From: JADFRG01 sp964590515
GTDB lineage: Bacteria; Chloroflexota; Anaerolineae; Anaerolineales; E44-bin32
Assembly (NCBI GenBank): GCA_964590515.1
Contig: CAZPZD010000037.1
Span: forward strand, 1-24,472
DNA length: 24,472 bases
Direction of reading: 5' to 3'
The translations under genes were made by a program, and so were the position numbers. The notes below the pieces were generated by a model that ran no database searches, had not been told where the DNA came from, and saw nothing but the letters and a program-made list of their open reading frames with translations. Below, piece by piece: positions 1 to 7,479 of the stretch; the first letter of the stretch is position 1, and every line of letters starts with the position of its first letter.

Positions 1-861
1 TGCTATCACGGACATGCCGATTTACTGCTGGTGCAGGCCGGTTCAGGGGTGGCGACGCTCGGACTACCCGATTCGCCCGGCGTGCCTCCAAGCACCGTTG
101 CCGATACACTCGTCGCACCGTTCAACGACTTTAGCGCGGTCAGGCAACTCTTCGTGCAATATCCGAACGAGATCGCGGCAGTAATTGTCGAGCCGGTGGC
201 CGGCAATATGGGCGTCGTGCCTCCTTCAGATGCCTTTCTCACAGGGCTTCGAAAACTGACAAGCAGCCATAACGCATTGCTGATATTCGACGAGGTCATG
301 ACCGGGTTTCGGGTTCACCCAGGTGGCGCGCAGGGCCTCTATGACGTTCGACCGGACCTGACGACGCTAGGCAAGGTGATCGGTGGAGGGTTGCCTGTTG
401 GTGCCTATGGAGGCCGGCGCGAGATTATGGAGATGATCGCACCCGCGGGCCCGGTCTACCAGGCCGGAACTTTGTCCGGAAACCCGCTCGCCATGACGGC
501 AGGGATCGAGACGCTCAGGATCTTGCGCCAAGAGGGGCTTTGGGATGAGATCGAACGGCGAACCGCGGCGCTGAGCGAGGGATTGATTGAGGCGGCCAAG
601 CAAAGCGGTGTGGCGGTTCATTGCAACCAGGTGGGCACCATGTTCGCCTTGTTCTTCAGCGAGCAACCCGTTCGAGACTGGGAGACTGCAAGCACCTGCA
701 ATACTGCCCGATACGCGGCGTACTTTCGCTCCATGCTCGAAGCCGGTGTGTATCTCGCGCCATCGCAGTTCGAGGCTGAGTTTCTTTCCGCGGCTCACAC
801 CGATGCCGACATTGGGGCCACCCTGGATGCTGCGCGGAAGGCGTTCATCAGCTTGGTCTAG
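1..861 (+). CDS. hemL: Glutamate-1-semialdehyde 2,1-aminomutase, 3' part
   Basis: PLP-dependent enzyme that converts glutamate-1-semialdehyde to 5-aminolevulinate in the C5 branch of tetrapyrrole synthesis; cytoplasmic. Reading from base 1 there is an open frame with no stop before 859-861. It opens on the family motif CYHGHAD, followed by GSGVATLGLPDSPGVP. Further on come VEPVAGNMGVVPP, FDEVMTGFR (the cofactor-binding Asp region) and TLGKVIGGGLPVGAYGG; the Lys codon at 373-375 is the expected Schiff-base lysine. QAGTLSGNPLAMTAG follows. About 286 residues are present of a usual 430 or so, so the N-terminal third lies outside the window. The frame is intact, so this is a window truncation and not a pseudogene. 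Its stop overlaps the stop of the convergent epimerase gene. A related class III aminotransferase is unlikely given how closely the motifs match HemL. Confidence 0.95.
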   Translation, partial: CYHGHADLLLVQAGSGVATLGLPDSPGVPPSTVADTLVAPFNDFSAVRQLFVQYPNEIAAVIVEPVAGNMGVVPPSDAFLTGLRKLTSSHNALLIFDEVMTGFRVHPGGAQGLYDVRPDLTTLGKVIGGGLPVGAYGGRREIMEMIAPAGPVYQAGTLSGNPLAMTAGIETLRILRQEGLWDEIERRTAALSEGLIEAAKQSGVAVHCNQVGTMFALFFSEQPVRDWETASTCNTARYAAYFRSMLEAGVYLAPSQFEAEFLSAAHTDADIGATLDAARKAFISLV

Positions 862-1952
862 AAGAAGATCTTAGCGAGCTTGAGGATCCCCTGTGCCCAC
901 GGCATTCGGTGGGTGACGCCGGAAGTCCCCGCAAATGTCGCTTCGTTATCCAGGTACCACTTGTAGTTCCGGATCAACGATTCCTCGTTTGAGTATCGTG
1001 GACGAAACCCCAGCATCCGCTCCGCCTTTTCGATCGAAAGGAAGGACTCCTTCCCGATGGTTTCGTAAATCCACGGGTAGAGCGGCGAGAGGCCAAGCTT
1101 CTCAACAGCCCGCAGCGCAAGGATGCCGGGCTGCTCCGGAATGGGCACAATCCGCTTCCCATGGCCGGCGTAGTTTAGAAGGGCCTGGAAGTCGCTCTTT
1201 GGAGACCCAAATCGCTTCGCGGCGATATTGAAGGTATCGTTCGTTACGCTCTGGGAGAGAGTCGCGCAAAGCCAGATCGCCTCGCACAAATCCTCCACAT
1301 CCAGGAACTGATAGGGCTGATTACCGGATCCTAAGACAGGAAAGTTCTTTCCTTCCTTCGCCCACTCGAACAGCATTGCGAAGATGCCCAGCCGCTCCGG
1401 TCCGAGGAAGGATTTCGGCCTCAAGATCGAAACGCACATCCCCTTTGCCCGGTACTCTTCACAGAGCCCTTCAGCCTCAACTTTGGCCTGACCGTAGGGG
1501 CCCACTCCGTAGAGCTGGTCGTCCTCGAGCAGGGGATGATGGTCAGGGATCCCATAGACGGCGGATGACGAGATATGGATGAAGCGTTCGACGCCATGGG
1601 AGTAGGCCGCCTCAAGCAAGTTCCGGGCGCCGTCCACATCCGTAGAGAAGATTTCGCGGGGCTTGTAGAGCGGCAGCGCGGCTGCCGCATGGACCACGAT
1701 CTGAATTTCCTTCATGGCAGCAACGACAGTGGTCGTGTCGCGGATATCGCCTTGGATCACGTTGATCTGATCCCTTACGTCGGCGTAGTCGAGTTCAGCG
1801 ATATCCAATGAGGTCACGCTCTGGCCCTTGGCAAGGAGGAATCGAGCCAGATTGATCCCTAGGCAACCAGCGCCCCCGGTTATGAGAAATGACTTGCGCA
1901 CCCCAGTGGCGTCACCCTTAGAAACAGCCGGGTCTACGTGCCCTTGGCTCAA
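858..1952 (-). CDS. NAD-dependent epimerase/dehydratase (extended SDR family)
   Basis: Rossmann-fold oxidoreductase, probably acting on a nucleotide sugar or a similar hydroxylated substrate. The nucleotide-binding motif TGGAGCLGINLARFL starts near residue 25. A catalytic Ser is expected in HISSSAVYG, and the YxxxK pair is in YGQAKVE. The middle part (SILRPKSFLGP, then a Q-P-Y-Q-F-L-D-V-E-D-L segment) is typical of UDP-glucose 4-epimerase-like and hydroxysteroid dehydrogenase-like SDRs. I cannot name the substrate. The full frame gives 364 residues from 1952, but the first 17 are not family-like. A GTG at 1899-1901 (residue 18) lies just before the Rossmann beta strand and may be the true start. 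The gene stands alone, with 121 bp upstream to the protease gene and a 4-bp tail-to-tail overlap with hemL. Confidence 0.88.
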   Translation of the reverse strand: MSQGHVDPAVSKGDATGVRKSFLITGGAGCLGINLARFLLAKGQSVTSLDIAELDYADVRDQINVIQGDIRDTTTVVAAMKEIQIVVHAAAALPLYKPREIFSTDVDGARNLLEAAYSHGVERFIHISSSAVYGIPDHHPLLEDDQLYGVGPYGQAKVEAEGLCEEYRAKGMCVSILRPKSFLGPERLGIFAMLFEWAKEGKNFPVLGSGNQPYQFLDVEDLCEAIWLCATLSQSVTNDTFNIAAKRFGSPKSDFQALLNYAGHGKRIVPIPEQPGILALRAVEKLGLSPLYPWIYETIGKESFLSIEKAERMLGFRPRYSNEESLIRNYKWYLDNEATFAGTSGVTHRMPWAQGILKLAKIFF

Positions 1953-2073
1953 CCCAGGACCTCGCTCAGGTAGACGAGACCATGAAAGCTACGCTCCTGC
2001 CAGGCAATCATGCCAGGGAATCGATGTATTTGCAGAGGGTGCGGAGACTTGGTCTTGCGCCGGCTTGAAATGC

Positions 2074-2667
2074 CTATAGTTCCTGGATCGCTCGCTTCAA
2101 GAATGCCTTGACTTCATGGACCGGGACCGCCAGACCGACATCCGGTCCAAGCATGACGGTGTTGATCCCGACCAGCCGACCGGCCGAGTCGACCAGCGGC
2201 CCGCCAGAGTGCCCAGGACGATAGTGCAGCCCAACTGCCAACCAGTCTCGCCCAAATTGCGGTCGCTCTGGAAGATTCTCGGCCTGCCCTATCACGACTC
2301 CGGCCGTCGCTGCACCATCAACCCCCCACGGATGGCCGAAGGCCATCACCCAATCCCCGGGCCGCAGCGCCCGCGAATCTCCTAGCTCTATCGTTGGAAG
2401 ATCGGTGCCCTCCAGTGAAAGTGCGGCCAGGTCGAGTTCCCGGTCACGTGCCAACAGCCGGGCCGGGTGTCGACTCCCGTCCGGCAGCGCTACCTGCAGC
2501 TGGTCACGGCTGACGACATGGGCATTGGTCAGGATCAGGCCCTCCGGATGCCAGATCGTTCCGGCGCCGGTCCCGTGGTGCCCGTTCTCAATTTGAACCA
2601 GACTCTTGTGGACCGACTCGGCCAGCTGGGCTAACCCGGAGTTGACATCCAGCAGGACCCGACTCAC
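2074..2667 (-). CDS. Trypsin-like S1C serine protease without PDZ domain
   Basis: HtrA/DegP-type protease domain of 197 residues. The triad is visible: His50 in TNAHVV, Asp79 in DRELDLAAL, and Ser154 in PGHSGGPL. The domain ends with GLAVPVHEVKAFL, the usual end of the protease fold, and no PDZ domain follows. The N-terminus has no signal peptide or membrane segment, so a cytoplasmic location is likely. The start is GTG at 2665-2667, and it overlaps the TGA of the upstream PDZ-containing protease as GTGA, which implies translational coupling. Many small S1C proteases of this kind are annotated only as trypsin-like peptidases; the substrate is unknown. Confidence 0.88.
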   Translation of the reverse strand: MSRVLLDVNSGLAQLAESVHKSLVQIENGHHGTGAGTIWHPEGLILTNAHVVSRDQLQVALPDGSRHPARLLARDRELDLAALSLEGTDLPTIELGDSRALRPGDWVMAFGHPWGVDGAATAGVVIGQAENLPERPQFGRDWLAVGLHYRPGHSGGPLVDSAGRLVGINTVMLGPDVGLAVPVHEVKAFLKRAIQEL

Positions 2668-3557
2668 GCGCGCTCCCCGATCTTGATCTTAACTTCGCGG
2701 GCCTCGCCTGCCCGCAGGATACGAAGCGCAACTTCTCGATCGACAAGCTCGTGCGAGAGCAGGTCGAGCAGCTCATCCAGCCGACGCAGCGGATTGCCGT
2801 CCAACGAGAGCAAGGTGTCGCCCAAGGTAAGCCCGCCCTTATCTGCGGGACTGCCGGGCTCGACCGAGACCAGGATCAGCCCGGTCTCCTGCCCGAGTTC
2901 CTCGAGCAGCGCTTCCGGCAGCCGCACCGGCTGCACGCCAACCCCCAGATAACCCCGGCGTACTTTTCCATCAGTCAGGAGGGCTTCCACGACTCGTCGG
3001 ACGGTCGAAGTGGGAATGGTCAGGCTGACGCCTCCATGAGCCGAAGTGTTCAGGCCCAACACTTTCCCCTCCACGTTGACCAGCGCACCTCCCGAGAAAC
3101 CGGGGTACATCACCACATCGGTCTGCAGATAACGGTCAACCATCCCGCCGGCCGGCGTGCGCCAGTTCTTCCCCAACGCGCTCACGATCCCCAGGGTGGC
3201 CTGAACGGTTCGCCCAGGGCGGCCGAGTGCCAGCACCAGGTGCCCGACCTTCAGCGCTTCAAGCTCAACCCAATCTGCCGCTACGAGACCTTTTTGGTCG
3301 GTCTTGAGCACTGCCAGGTCGGTGCTGGGGTCTCGGCCCACCAGTTGGGCATCGGCCTTCTCTTCTCCGCCCACGCCCACCCGGAGCCGGTCGTCGCGTT
3401 CCAGCACGTGATGGGCGGTGACAATCAGGCCATCTTTCGACCACACGATGCCGGAGGCGGGCATCCGGCGCCGACCTTCGACCCGCACCACGGCCGGCCC
3501 GGCCAGCTCCACCACCTTGGCCAACTCGTTCGACATGTTCTCGATCACGCTCGCCAT
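2664..3557 (-). CDS. S1C serine protease with C-terminal PDZ domain (HtrA-like)
   Basis: Protease of 297 residues. The start at 3555-3557 is preferred because GGGAGGC lies just upstream at 3562-3568 (minus strand). A longer frame back to 3683 adds 42 residues with no domain or signal features. The triad is His50 (TAHHVL), Asp80 (STDLAVL) and Ser155 (GFSGGAL). A PDZ domain spans roughly residues 200-297, with GYLGVGVQPV as its carboxylate-loop region and GSPADKGGLTLGDTLLSLDG as its core. Unlike DegP/DegS it shows no signal peptide or N-terminal membrane anchor, so it probably works inside the cell. The smaller protease follows in overlap, so the two may form mixed assemblies or divide regulation and catalysis. 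The gap to the LuxR-type gene upstream (147 bp) is large enough for its own promoter. Confidence 0.9.
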   Translation of the reverse strand: MASVIENMSNELAKVVELAGPAVVRVEGRRRMPASGIVWSKDGLIVTAHHVLERDDRLRVGVGGEEKADAQLVGRDPSTDLAVLKTDQKGLVAADWVELEALKVGHLVLALGRPGRTVQATLGIVSALGKNWRTPAGGMVDRYLQTDVVMYPGFSGGALVNVEGKVLGLNTSAHGGVSLTIPTSTVRRVVEALLTDGKVRRGYLGVGVQPVRLPEALLEELGQETGLILVSVEPGSPADKGGLTLGDTLLSLDGNPLRRLDELLDLLSHELVDREVALRILRAGEAREVKIKIGERA

Positions 3558-3704
3558 ATCAGCCTCCCGAATGGGAGCAAGCATACGACCGGCGGGAGGG
3601 ATCCGGACCGCCCAAATGGCTAGGTTGGCCTGGTCATTCGGCTGGGGGAGATGCAGCGGGCTGGGCAGGTCGCCGGTGTGCACTCGGCGAGCGTCGGCCC
3701 AACC

Positions 3705-4328
3705 CTACAACAAGATCCATCCTAAACGGGTAGCGCGCACTACCGCCTCGGTCCGGCTCTGCGCTCCGAGCTTGCGCATAATCCCATTCACATGGAATTT
3801 CACTGTGTGTTCGCTGATCTCCAGCCGATAGGCGATGCTCTTGTTCGACAACCCTTCCGCCATGAGCTGCAAAACCTCCCGCTCGCGGTCGGTTAGCCCT
3901 TCGAGCGGAAGCTCATCCGGCGGGACCATCATCGGCATCTCGAACTTGGGCTCGAGTGCCAGCAGCCCTTGCTGGACCGCGGAGACGGCTGCCGAAATTC
4001 GATCGGGTCCCGCATCCCGACTCAGCAGCCCGCGCACTCCGGCCGACCGGAGTTCGGCGGTTTGGGAGGCTTCAGCGATCAGGGCCACGACTCGTCCTCC
4101 CGCCTCGACCAGTTCGGCCAATGGATCACGCCAACCTGCTCCGTGATCCCCCCAGCCCATATCCCACAGTACGGCGTCCGGTTGATAGGCTTGAAAGGCT
4201 TGGGTCACGGAGGCATCACCGGGGTTTTCGCCGGCGACCTCCAGGTCGGTCTGCTCAGTCAGCAATCTGTGGAGACCGGCCCGGGCCAGCGGATCATCGG
4301 AGACGACAATCACCCGCAGCGCGCTCAC
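3705..4328 (-). CDS. NarL/LuxR-family response regulator with degenerate receiver
   Basis: DNA-binding regulator of 207 residues. The N-terminal receiver (about 4-120) keeps the acidic pair Asp11/Asp12 and the phosphoacceptor position Asp56 (VLWDMGWGD). The conserved Thr of the LTA motif is Ile85 (ALIAEAS), and the conserved Lys of the LLKDA motif is Arg104 (LLSRDAG). The LuxR helix-turn-helix spans about 143-200, with LTDREREVLQLMAEGLSNK and SEHTVKFHVNGIMRKLGA. The start is GTG at 4326-4328, 3 nt after the stop of zwf, so it is probably co-transcribed and coupled with the pentose-phosphate genes. No histidine kinase is adjacent. Loss of Thr and Lys suggests weak or absent phosphorylation switching, or a different input. 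It may regulate its own operon, but no operator was identified. Confidence 0.9.
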   Translation of the reverse strand: MSALRVIVVSDDPLARAGLHRLLTEQTDLEVAGENPGDASVTQAFQAYQPDAVLWDMGWGDHGAGWRDPLAELVEAGGRVVALIAEASQTAELRSAGVRGLLSRDAGPDRISAAVSAVQQGLLALEPKFEMPMMVPPDELPLEGLTDREREVLQLMAEGLSNKSIAYRLEISEHTVKFHVNGIMRKLGAQSRTEAVVRATRLGWILL

Positions 4329-4331
4329 AAC

Positions 4332-5795
4332 TTAGGACCCGCTCTGATTGTCCCCGCATCCCATTCGCCAGATGCGTCCGTCGCGGGAGATAAAGGCCTC
4401 GGCCTCCGGAGGCCCCCAGCTGCCTGGACGGTAGAGCCCCAGCGGAGGATGGTTGGGGGACCTTTCCCATTCCTTCACAATCGGATCCACCAGTTTCCAG
4501 GCCATTTCTATTTCGTCGCTCCGGGTGAAGAGCGAGGCGTCGCCTTTGAGGGCATCGATCAGCAGCCGCTCGTAGGCATCCGGCAAGCCGGCGCCACCGA
4601 AGGAGGAGTAAAAGAACTCCATATCCACCGACCGGGTCAACATGAGCGCACCGGGGACCTTCGTCTCGAACCGCAGCTGGATCCCCTCATCCGGTTGGAT
4701 GCAGAGCGACAGAAAGTTGGGAGTGAGTTCATAATCCATCGGCAGCTGGAACAACACGTGCGGCGGTCGCTTGAACTCGATCACGATCTCACTGGTCTTG
4801 GCCGCCAGCGCCTTGCCAGATCGCACATAAAAAGGCACGCCCTGCCAGCGCCAGTTGTCCACATAGAGCTTGATCGCGGCGAAGGTGGGAGTCGCCGAAT
4901 TCGGCGCCGCCCCGGGCGTCGAGCGATAGCCTTCGTATTGGGCCCGGACCGTGTCTTCCAGCCCGACCGGCCGCACCGCTCGGAGCAATTTGACCTTCTC
5001 ATTGCGGACCGCGTCGGCATCGAACATGGCGGGCGGCTCCATGGCCACCAGGGTGAGCAGCTGCAGCATGTGATTCTGAATGATGTCCCGCATCACCCCG
5101 GCCCGGTCGTAGTACTCGGCCCGATGCTGCACATCGACCGTCTCGGCAACCGTGATCTGAACGTGGTCAACGTAGTTGCGGTTCCAGAGCGGCTCGAAGA
5201 TGGTGTTCAGAAATCTAAAATAGAGAATGTTCTGGGCGGTGTCTTTCCCTAAGTAGTGGTCGATCCGATAGACCTGGTGCTCCTCGAAGGCGGCGTGAAT
5301 GATCCGATTGAGCTCGACCGCCGACTGCAGGTCTCGCCCGAACGGTTTCTCCACGACGATTCGTCGCCAGCCCGCCTCTTCGGAGGCCATTCCGGTTGCT
5401 CCAAGGTGAGTCAAGATCACCGGGAAGAATTCCGGAGCGGTGGCCAGGTAATAGAGTCGATTCGCGTTTCCGCCTTCGCGCTCACTCAGGAAGTGTTCCA
5501 GCGCCGCGTAGGACTCGGGTTGGTTGGCGTCGCCCGGCAGGTACCAGAGTCGGGCGGAAAACTCATTCCAGGCCTCCGCCTCGGGAACGATCCCGCCCAG
5601 CTCCGCCATCCCGAGCCGCATTCGGCCCCGGAACTCATCGTGCGAGAGCGGCCTCCGGGCCGAGCCAACGATGTTGAACTCGCCGGGGATTCGCCCTTTG
5701 ACCCGCTGGTTGTAGAGCGCCGGGACGAGTTTGCGTTGGGTCAGGTCGCCGGTCGCTCCGAAGATCACGATCGAAGTGGGTAGTTCGTTCTCCAT
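4332..5795 (-). CDS. zwf: Glucose-6-phosphate 1-dehydrogenase
   Basis: Oxidises glucose-6-phosphate to 6-phosphogluconolactone with reduction of NADP (or NAD); first step of the oxidative pentose-phosphate pathway. The protein has 487 residues, the usual family length. The nucleotide-binding loop GATGDLTQRKL is at 13-23. The substrate-binding and active-site signature RIDHYLGKDTAQN is at about 177-189, and NRNYVDHVQITVAE contains the expected catalytic His. VEKPFGRDL also fits the family. The ATG at 5793-5795 has only a weak purine stretch (AAGGATG) against it. It lies 51 nt downstream of gnd and 3 nt upstream of the LuxR-type regulator. No 6-phosphogluconolactonase gene is visible in the operon; the lactone may hydrolyse spontaneously or be handled by an enzyme encoded elsewhere. 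Confidence 0.97.
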   Translation of the reverse strand: MENELPTSIVIFGATGDLTQRKLVPALYNQRVKGRIPGEFNIVGSARRPLSHDEFRGRMRLGMAELGGIVPEAEAWNEFSARLWYLPGDANQPESYAALEHFLSEREGGNANRLYYLATAPEFFPVILTHLGATGMASEEAGWRRIVVEKPFGRDLQSAVELNRIIHAAFEEHQVYRIDHYLGKDTAQNILYFRFLNTIFEPLWNRNYVDHVQITVAETVDVQHRAEYYDRAGVMRDIIQNHMLQLLTLVAMEPPAMFDADAVRNEKVKLLRAVRPVGLEDTVRAQYEGYRSTPGAAPNSATPTFAAIKLYVDNWRWQGVPFYVRSGKALAAKTSEIVIEFKRPPHVLFQLPMDYELTPNFLSLCIQPDEGIQLRFETKVPGALMLTRSVDMEFFYSSFGGAGLPDAYERLLIDALKGDASLFTRSDEIEMAWKLVDPIVKEWERSPNHPPLGLYRPGSWGPPEAEAFISRDGRIWRMGCGDNQSGS

Positions 5796-5846
5796 CCTTG
5801 GTCCAGTTGGGGGGCGACCGATGTCGGGTCGCGCCCGGTCAGCGAC

Positions 5847-6755
5847 TCAGCCGGCCGACTTCACCGGGTGACCCCCGAATTGAGCTCGCAGTGCGGCCAG
5901 CAGTTTCGCGGCATAGCTCTCCTCTTGCCGACTCACGAATCGCATCAGCAACGAGAGGGTGATCACCGGCGCGGGCACGTCGAGCTCGATCGCCTCGGCC
6001 ACGGTCCAACGGCCCTCTCCGCTGTCGGCCACCCAACCCTTGATGGCGCTCAGCGATGGATCCTCTTTGAGCGCGTTGGCCGCCAGATCGAGCAGCCAGG
6101 AGCGCACCACACTCCCGTAGCGCCAGATCTCGGCGATTTGTGAGTTCTCCAGGCTGAACTCGGTCTTGCTCTTGAGGATCTCGAAACCCTCGGCGTAGGC
6201 CTGCATGAGGCCGTATTCGATTCCGTTGTGCACCATCTTGACGAAATGCCCGGAGCCGCTTGGCCCCACATGTCCCCAGCCCTGATCGGGAGCGGGGGCC
6301 AGCGTTTCAAAGATCGGTCTCAATCGCGCCACGTCCTGCGACTCGCCACCCACCATCAGGCTGTACCCCTGAGTGAGCCCCCAGATTCCGCCGCTGGTTC
6401 CGACATCTAGAAAGGCGATGCCGATCTCCCGGAGGTCTGTGGCCCGCTTCCGGCTTTCCTTATAGTTGCTATTGCCCCCATCGATGATGACATCGCCGGA
6501 TGAGAACGCCTCCCGCAACCCGGCCACTGCCGCTTCGGTCGGCTCTCCGGCCGGCAGCATGATCCAGGCTGCCCTCGGCGGATTCAGTTTACGAGCGAGG
6601 TCTGCGAGCGACTCGGCGCCCTGCGCTCCCCGGGCGACTGCAGCCTCAACCTTAGCAGGATCGCGGCCGAACACCACCACCTGATGGCCGCCTTGCAGCA
6701 GGCGGGTGGTCATATTCCCACCCATCCGGCCAAGTCCGATCATCCCGATTTCCAT
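5847..6755 (-). CDS. gnd: 6-phosphogluconate dehydrogenase, decarboxylating (short form)
   Basis: Converts 6-phosphogluconate to ribulose-5-phosphate and CO2. The start at 6753-6755 is chosen because GGGGAGGA lies 5-6 nt upstream; the longer open frame back to 6950 is only overlap with rpiA. The resulting 302 residues match the short, GntZ/YqeC-like class, which often prefers NAD, and not the 470-residue Gnd. Seen: nucleotide-binding GLGRMG at 7-12, GGNSNYKES at 93-101, the substrate segment DVGTSGGIWG at 117-126, and the catalytic region GPSGSGHFVKMVHNGIEYG with Lys173 and Asn177. The gene lies 32 nt downstream of rpiA in the same direction. The cofactor preference is inferred from the family, not read from residues. 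Confidence 0.95.
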   Translation of the reverse strand: MEIGMIGLGRMGGNMTTRLLQGGHQVVVFGRDPAKVEAAVARGAQGAESLADLARKLNPPRAAWIMLPAGEPTEAAVAGLREAFSSGDVIIDGGNSNYKESRKRATDLREIGIAFLDVGTSGGIWGLTQGYSLMVGGESQDVARLRPIFETLAPAPDQGWGHVGPSGSGHFVKMVHNGIEYGLMQAYAEGFEILKSKTEFSLENSQIAEIWRYGSVVRSWLLDLAANALKEDPSLSAIKGWVADSGEGRWTVAEAIELDVPAPVITLSLLMRFVSRQEESYAAKLLAALRAQFGGHPVKSAG

Positions 6756-6787
6756 GGGTCCTCCCCGTTGAGTGCTATCGTCCGCAG

Positions 6788-7474
6788 CTATGGCCGGTGC
6801 AGGTGGCGCAGCCCTCCCGGGCCGGCCACGATCACGTCGGTCGCCAGGCCCAAGAACAACCCGTGCGCGACCACCCCCGCCTTGCGGTCGAGTTGATCGG
6901 CCACCGGCTGAGGGTCCTCCAGCGGACCGAAGGTCGCGTCCAAGATCCAATTCCCCTGGTCGGTCTCGAAGGGTTGCCCGCCCGGCGCAAGCCGCAGCGC
7001 GATGGCTGCGCCGAGCTGCTCCAAGAACTGAGCCAGCGCACCTCGACCGAACGGGAGGATTTCAACCGGAACCGGGAAACGGGTGCCCAGCTTCTCGGAA
7101 AGCTTGGCCTCATCGACCACGATGATCTCTCGGACGCTGGCCTGGGCCACGATCTTCTCCCGCAGCAGTGCGCCGCCTCCGCCCTTGATCAGGTCCAGGT
7201 TGGGATCCACTTCATCGGCCCCATCAATGGTCAGGTCGATCTGCGGATGCTCATCCAAGCTCGTCAGCGGGATTCCGAGCCGGCGGGCCTCCCGCTCCAC
7301 CTGCAGGGCGGTCGGCACCGCCACGATCCCCCTCAGGTCTCCGGCCGCCAGTCGCTGGGCGATCCGCGCCACCGCATAGCTGGCCGTGCTTCCAAAGCCG
7401 AGCCCGACCACCATTCCCGATTCGACGAACTCGACTGCCCGCTCGGCCGCCTGTCGCTTGAGATCCTCGCGCAC
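6788..7474 (-). CDS. rpiA: Ribose-5-phosphate isomerase A
   Basis: Interconverts ribose-5-phosphate and ribulose-5-phosphate in the non-oxidative pentose-phosphate pathway. The 228-residue protein has the RpiA landmarks: a phosphate-binding loop GLGFGSTA near residues 24-31 (a Phe sits where Thr is common), the catalytic segment DGADEVDPNLDLIKGGGGALLREK at 84-107 (quoted here as one signature region), and a C-terminal PGGLRHLHR end. The GTG start at 7472-7474 follows the tal-pgi stop by 5 nt, so translation is probably coupled. It sits between the fusion enzyme that feeds sugar phosphates and gnd, which supplies its ribulose-5-phosphate substrate. Confidence 0.96.
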   Translation of the reverse strand: MREDLKRQAAERAVEFVESGMVVGLGFGSTASYAVARIAQRLAAGDLRGIVAVPTALQVEREARRLGIPLTSLDEHPQIDLTIDGADEVDPNLDLIKGGGGALLREKIVAQASVREIIVVDEAKLSEKLGTRFPVPVEILPFGRGALAQFLEQLGAAIALRLAPGGQPFETDQGNWILDATFGPLEDPQPVADQLDRKAGVVAHGLFLGLATDVIVAGPGGLRHLHRP

Positions 7475-7479
7475 GGCAA

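Noticed and set aside
1..861. hemL as a pseudogene because its start is missing
   Set aside because: The frame is intact to base 1 and begins within a conserved motif, so the window edge explains the missing N-terminus.
2751..3623. 290-codon plus-strand frame opposite the PDZ protease
   Set aside because: The minus strand has an intact catalytic triad and PDZ domain; the plus product resembles nothing.
3969..5252. 427-codon plus-strand frame opposite zwf and the LuxR-type regulator
   Set aside because: The minus strand is certain from the G6PDH and LuxR motifs; the plus product has no recognisable features.
5814..5840. Inverted repeat between gnd and zwf
   Set aside because: Short GC-rich stem without a T run; in this composition such pairs arise by chance.
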